A stretch of 8,721 nt of DNA, from the NCBI GenBank assembly GCA_005884305.1, contig VAYL01000159.1:658-9378 (forward strand), read 5' to 3'. This document shows positions 8,363-8,721 of this stretch, in pieces. The DNA is from Actinomycetota bacterium. GTDB taxonomy: Bacteria; Actinomycetota; Thermoleophilia; Solirubrobacterales; 70-9. The notes under the pieces were generated by a model. It was not told where the DNA came from. It saw nothing but the letters and a program-made list of their open reading frames with translations, and ran no database searches. The translations under genes were made by a program, and so were the position numbers. Within the stretch, counting starts at the first letter, position 1; the number at the start of each line of letters is the position of its first letter.

Positions 8363-8721
8363 CAGGAGCTCCCCCGGCGCGACGCCTGGGAGCGCGACGC
8401 CTCGTGCGAGGCGGCCAGGTCGCGGGCGGCCTCGTAGGCGGCGATCTCCTCGGCCGAAGCATGCCCAGTCGCCTCGCGCGCCCACTCCTCGGTCCCCGAG
8501 GCGTTGTAGCGCTTGCGCCACCCCGGGTCCGGGTTGCCGAGGATCATCCGCTGGAGCTTGTTGAAGCCGTATACGACCGCCTCCGGGCGCGGCGGGCACC
8601 CGGGCACGTGGATGTCGACCGGCATGAACTTGTCCGCGCCTTGGACGACCGCGTAGTTGGCGAACATCCCGCCCGACGAGGAGCACGCGCCCATCGCCAT
8701 CACCCACTTGGGCTCGAGCAT
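8362..8721 (-). CDS. nuoB: NADH-quinone oxidoreductase subunit B (NuoB), 3' part
   Basis: NuoB holds the terminal Fe-S cluster N2, which passes electrons to quinone at the NuoB/NuoD interface of the peripheral arm. The 119 visible residues are the C-terminal part; the gene runs off the right edge. The ATG at the edge ([13 protein letters not shown]) is an internal Met, not the start, because the family has upstream residues including the tandem-cysteine N2 motif. Two of the four N2 ligands are visible: Cys13 in [11 protein letters not shown] and Cys42 in VPGCPPRPE. Their 29-residue spacing matches characterised NuoB/Nqo6 proteins. The last 30 or so residues are a loose Ala/Ser/Arg tail with a five-residue near-repeat ([10 protein letters not shown]). 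The stop shares one base with the nuoC start (TGATG). The identification is secure; only the N-terminus is unseen. Confidence 0.97.
   Translation of the reverse strand: MLEPKWVMAMGACSSSGGMFANYAVVQGADKFMPVDIHVPGCPPRPEAVVYGFNKLQRMILGNPDPGWRKRYNASGTEEWAREATGHASAEEIAAYEAARDLAASHEASRSQASRRGSS

Noticed and set aside
8363..8707. Upstream extension of nuoC into nuoB
   Set aside because: The added residues are out of frame with nuoB, Arg/Gly-rich and unlike NuoC. The ATG at 8362 gives a normal-length protein and a TGATG junction.

Overview
This window carries most of one minus-strand operon for respiratory complex I (NADH:quinone oxidoreductase, NDH-1). Transcription runs from the right edge towards position 1. 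The order is nuoB (3' part only), nuoC, nuoD, nuoE, nuoF, nuoG, nuoH, nuoI, then a small SnoaL/NTF2-like gene. The DNA is very GC-rich. The separate nuoC and nuoD genes, the NuoE-F-G NADH-input module and the SnoaL-like neighbour fit a high-GC actinobacterium, possibly class Thermoleophilia (Gaiellales/Solirubrobacterales-like). That placement is inferred from protein style, not from a marker gene.

Right part (8721 to 6546): NuoB, NuoC and NuoD form the connecting (Q) module, with the N2 cluster and quinone site. Middle (6549 to 2073): NuoE, NuoF and NuoG form the NADH-oxidising module, with FMN and the Fe-S chain. NuoG also keeps the four cysteines of the optional N7 cluster. Left part (2076 to 429): NuoH is the membrane anchor under the Q site and NuoI carries clusters N6a and N6b. 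Electrons from NADH would pass FMN (NuoF), the NuoF/NuoG/NuoI clusters and N2 (NuoB) to quinone at the NuoD/NuoB/NuoH interface. The antiporter-like subunits NuoA and NuoJ-N are not in the window.

Every junction from nuoB to nuoH overlaps by 1 to 4 bases (TGATG, ATGA or GTGA), an arrangement typical of translational coupling. The only real gap is the 100 bases between nuoH and nuoI, which hold a perfect 9-bp hairpin. After nuoI the expected nuoJ is absent, and a SnoaL-like gene starts 19 bases downstream.

The most unusual item lies inside nuoG, at 2382-2482. It is a roughly 101-bp nested palindrome with a perfect 14-bp inner hairpin and 29-base outer arms matching at 26 positions. It is translated in frame as a Pro/Gly/Ala/Ser/Val/Thr-rich linker before the C-terminal domain of NuoG. 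It looks like a palindromic repeat element that inserted into, and is tolerated by, an essential-type gene.
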